Source: JAJEFO01 sp022819605 (GTDB lineage: Bacteria; Pseudomonadota; Alphaproteobacteria; Rhodobacterales; Rhodobacteraceae). Taken from it: a stretch of 64,000 bases of DNA. The notes beneath the pieces were generated by a model. That model made no database searches, had not been told where the DNA came from, and worked only from the letters and a program-made list of their open reading frames with translations. Positions 62,177 through 64,000 of this stretch are shown one piece after another; the first letter of the stretch is position 1, and each line of letters begins with the position of its first letter. A program made the position numbers and the translations under genes. The DNA lies in contig OZ244901.1 in NCBI GenBank assembly GCA_965221545.1, forward strand, positions 2,046,001-2,110,000. Direction: 5' to 3'.

Positions 62177-62379
62177 GGCCCATTTTCCTGACACGCCGCC
62201 ACTGATCGCAATAGGCTTGCTGCCTGCGCCGGGACTTACTCACCTGACTGTCGATGTCGCGCCGCAGCCGCTCGCTGCCGGAGACGTGCCGACTGTCGCC
62301 TGTGCCGTTCGTTGCGTTTTGAGTTTCAGCGGCGTGTTGCATGTGCCTTTTCTCGCGTGACCGAGGTCTTGCCATGATT

Positions 62380-62411
62380 CCGTTTTTCCGGTAATATTTC
62401 CGGAAAAACGG
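62380..62411. promoter_or_regulatory. 12-bp inverted repeat at the toxin-antitoxin promoter
   Basis: CCGTTTTTCCGG and CCGGAAAAACGG are perfect inverted arms around TAATATTT, ending directly before the GGAGG ribosome site of the antitoxin gene. The position suits autorepression by the antitoxin-toxin complex. The TAATAT spacer could be the -10 box. Confidence 0.75.
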
Positions 62412-62419
62412 AGGATACC

Positions 62420-62701
62420 TTGGCCGACAGCAATCCATCGCCGGTCACTCAATGGCGCAGGCGCCGTCAGCGGCAGGGTTTTGTGCGTGTCGAGGTCCAG
62501 GTCCGCAGAGAAGACGCTGCGCTGGTTCGGGACGTTGCCGCGGCACTGGTCGATCCTGAACAAGAAAGCGAGACGCGCGCAATTTTATGCGAAAAATTTT
62601 CCGCGCCGCACACCAGGGGGCTCAAGGCGCTGCTGGCTGCAGCGCCGCTGGAAGGAATTGATCTCGATCGTCCACGCGATTTCGGACGCGACGCCCCGTG
62701 A
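62420..62701 (+). CDS. antitoxin of a PIN-domain toxin-antitoxin pair
   Basis: The 93-residue protein begins at a TTG directly after GGAGG and TACC. Its N-terminal QWRRRRQRQGFVRVEVQVRRED region can form a ribbon-helix-helix-type DNA-binding unit, followed by a helix and an acidic tail that would block the toxin. Its stop overlaps the toxin GTG (GTGA), so they are translationally coupled. Confidence 0.8.
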   Translation: MADSNPSPVTQWRRRRQRQGFVRVEVQVRREDAALVRDVAAALVDPEQESETRAILCEKFSAPHTRGLKALLAAAPLEGIDLDRPRDFGRDAP

Positions 62702-63111
62702 GTTTCCTGATCGATACGAACATCATCTCGGAGGTTCGCAAGGGAGGCCGTTGCGATCCGAGTGTCGCAGCGTGGTGGAGCCGCCTAGCCGAGGACGATC
62801 TGTGGCTCAGCTCATTGGTGCTGGGGGAGATCCGCAAGGGCGTGGAATTGGCGCGCCGCCACGATTCCCGAAAGGCCAAAGCGCTCGAGGGATGGCTTGC
62901 CGACATAGTGTCGAGCTTTGGCGATCGCGTTCTGCCAGTCGATGCGGCTGTTGTCGATCAATGGGGCAGGATGAGCGCGATTCGATCAGTACCGGTCATC
63001 GATGCGCTCTTGGCCGCGACAGCCAAGGTGTATGGTCTGACCCTCGTGACGCGCAATGTGGTGGACGTTGCGGGGTTGGAGGTCGACGTCCTGAATCCGT
63101 TCGAAGTCTGA
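62698..63111 (+). CDS. PIN-domain ribonuclease toxin (VapC/FitB type)
   Basis: This 137-residue PIN nuclease has the acidic site residues Asp6 (LIDTN), Glu44 (LGEIRKG) and Asp102 (VIDALLAATA), and the TRNVVDVAG end. VapC/FitB toxins cut tRNA or rRNA when the antitoxin is lost. The GTG start overlaps the antitoxin stop. All key residues are present, so the module looks functional and could stabilise island 2. Confidence 0.9.
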   Translation: MSFLIDTNIISEVRKGGRCDPSVAAWWSRLAEDDLWLSSLVLGEIRKGVELARRHDSRKAKALEGWLADIVSSFGDRVLPVDAAVVDQWGRMSAIRSVPVIDALLAATAKVYGLTLVTRNVVDVAGLEVDVLNPFEV

Positions 63112-63191
63112 CGTGGCGCTGTGCACGGAAGATGGCTCCTGGCCCCTTGATCAGACCGTTCAAATCGACATCAGGCGCACATCATATCGTT

Positions 63192-63219
63192 TGCGTTTTT
63201 GGCGAATATGGTATAGCGG
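63192..63219 (+). promoter_or_regulatory. candidate acpP promoter
   Basis: TTGCGT and TATAGC are separated by about 16 bases, about 107 bp upstream of acpP. This would let acpP be expressed after its separation from fabG. It is a by-eye match only. Confidence 0.4.
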
Positions 63220-63232
63220 GCGCTAATCCCAG

Positions 63233-63262
63233 CCGGGAGCATGATTGCCCGGCTGTTTTTCG
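63233..63262 (+). terminator. hairpin with T-run between the toxin gene and acpP
   Basis: AGCCGGG pairs with CCCGGCT across a 10-base loop and is followed by GTTTTT. It could end the toxin-antitoxin transcript, or act as an attenuator in the acpP leader if the promoter lies before it. Confidence 0.65.
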
Positions 63263-63325
63263 TCCCTGGGGGGGCGTCAGGAAAGTACCGGGCCAAGGAT
63301 CCCGAGGAACAGGTGAGGAATAGAC

Positions 63326-63559
63326 ATGAGCGACATCGCAGAGCGCACGCGCAAGATCGTGGTCGAGCATTTGGGCGTCGAAGAGAGCAAGGTTTCGGAC
63401 AGTGCCTCGTTTATCGATGATCTCGGTGCCGACAGCCTTGACACCGTGGAGCTTGTGATGGCTTTCGAGGAAGAGTTCGGAATCGAGATTCCAGACGATG
63501 CGGCGGAAGCCATCCAGACATTTGGTGATGCCGTGAAGTTCATCAAGGACGCCACCTGA
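63326..63559 (+). CDS. acpP: acyl carrier protein
   Basis: AcpP carries growing fatty acyl chains on a phosphopantetheine arm. The 77-residue acidic protein has the modification motif GADSLDTVELVM with Ser37, and the family helices VEEHLGVEE-like and EFGIEIPDDAAEAIQTF. A GAGGAA site precedes the ATG. It normally follows fabG and precedes fabF; neither is adjacent here within the window. Confidence 0.96.
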   Translation: MSDIAERTRKIVVEHLGVEESKVSDSASFIDDLGADSLDTVELVMAFEEEFGIEIPDDAAEAIQTFGDAVKFIKDAT

Positions 63560-63586
63560 CCACCTGAAATGACTGCAAGGAAGTTC

Positions 63587-63613
63587 GGCTCCTGATGTTT
63601 CGGGGGCCGTTTT
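63587..63613 (+). terminator. terminator after acpP
   Basis: GGCTCCTGA pairs with TCGGGGGCC (with G-U pairs) around a TGTT loop, followed by GTTTT. It lies 28 bp after the acpP stop. Confidence 0.65.
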
Positions 63614-64000
63614 GCTGAGCTTATGAGTTTTTCTGTTGCGGGGCCCGCGGCGGAGATCAGCGCAATTGCCTTGTCGGGCACGACAGAGGGTGCATGGCCC
63701 AAGGGAAAGGTCCGGTCACCTGCACCGTTGACGCGGACGCCTGAGACGGTTCCGCAGAGCCGGTCGGCGTCACTCGCACGTTCCTCTTGCGCGGCAGGCC
63801 TCGATCATGTCGTTGGAGGCTCGGTTCCGACTTGTCGAACTCGCGAAGTCCATGCTGTCGGCGGAGCGTGTCCGTGCCCGGTCCCTGCTGTAGGTTCCAG
63901 CTGTTTCGGGTGCATGCGGAACCATGGTCGATTGCGGAGCAATGGGGGCGCATGTATGTCTCAACCCGAGAGCAGTGAATTGGGGATCAGGCATGCGTCG
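63614..64000. other. 387-bp window end without a gene
   Basis: No fabF start or other recognisable gene is seen in the last 390 bp, where fabF would be expected after acpP. Short frames on both strands look non-coding. Confidence 0.4.

Noticed and set aside
1..64000. CRISPR arrays, rRNA operons and tRNA genes
   Set aside because: No regularly spaced repeats, rRNA segments or tRNA cloverleaf with the usual T-arm were noticed by eye on either strand; only the tmRNA was found. A tRNA scan would settle the last point.

Overview
The window reads as chromosomal DNA from a GC-rich marine alphaproteobacterium of the Rhodobacterales (roseobacter-like). Supporting signs are a DUF5333 gene directly before nuoG, the order nuoG-H-I-(CMD gene)-J-K-L-M-N-birA, coaX-rnj, tatABC, an SspB-alpha gene, several osmolyte/TRAP transporters, and a circularly permuted two-piece tmRNA whose tag reads ANDNRAPVLLAA.

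Layout. 0.3-0.5 kb: remnants of a DUF1778/GNAT (TacAT-type) toxin-antitoxin pair. 0.8-12.8 kb: a lipoprotein, DUF5333, the distal half of the complex I operon (nuoG to nuoN) and birA. 12.8-25.6 kb: an accessory island that separates birA from coaX. It holds a putative phosphorothioate-sensing HNH nuclease, a dimethylglycine/sarcosine dehydrogenase-like flavoprotein divergent from an MttB-family methyltransferase, a LysR regulator, a betaine-type ABC transporter and an agmatinase-family ureohydrolase. An IS110-like scrap lies at its right edge. 25.6-28.1 kb: coaX and rnj (core). 28.1-32.2 kb: a creatininase-family enzyme, an XRE-cupin regulator and an amino-acid-type ABC transporter, bordered on one side by a decayed 3' end of a DEAD-box helicase gene and on the other by an intact paralogue. 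32.5-49.2 kb: mainly core genes (DEAD-box helicase, prfC, SDR, ABC ATPase, a barrel lipoprotein, tatABC, DUF815 ATPase, sspB, ssrA, acuI, Uma2, fabD, fabG). 49.2-63.1 kb: a second island that separates fabG from acpP. It holds a decayed IS4-family element, a TAXI-TRAP transporter with a sulfatase, a frameshifted AhpD-like gene, a GntR regulator, a deleted copy and an intact copy of a DctP-type binding protein, a GST, a DctQ scrap, an aldo-keto reductase and a PIN-domain toxin-antitoxin pair. 63.3 kb: acpP.

How the parts work together. Respiratory complex I, the Tat translocase, fatty-acid initiation genes and a trans-translation pair (ssrA next to sspB, the ClpXP adaptor for ssrA-tagged proteins) form the core. 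The accessory blocks are uptake-plus-breakdown modules for small organic nitrogen and sulfur compounds. Island 1 looks built to import a betaine-like or guanidino compound and remove its methyl groups and/or urea. The 28-32 kb block carries a creatininase-family amidohydrolase beside its own ABC importer. Island 2 imports an organic acid or sulfate ester through TRAP systems. In island 2 a palindrome, TTGGGATCCCAA, recurs three times in front of gntR and the decayed dctP copy, and once with one mismatch in front of the TAXI operon, which suggests one GntR regulon.

The most distinctive observations are the corrinoid-partnerless MttB/DMGDH/ureohydrolase island, the GGGATCC operator set, the ssrA-sspB neighbourhood, and repeated interruption of normally contiguous core operons. 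All function calls rest on reading motifs by eye; no database search was run.
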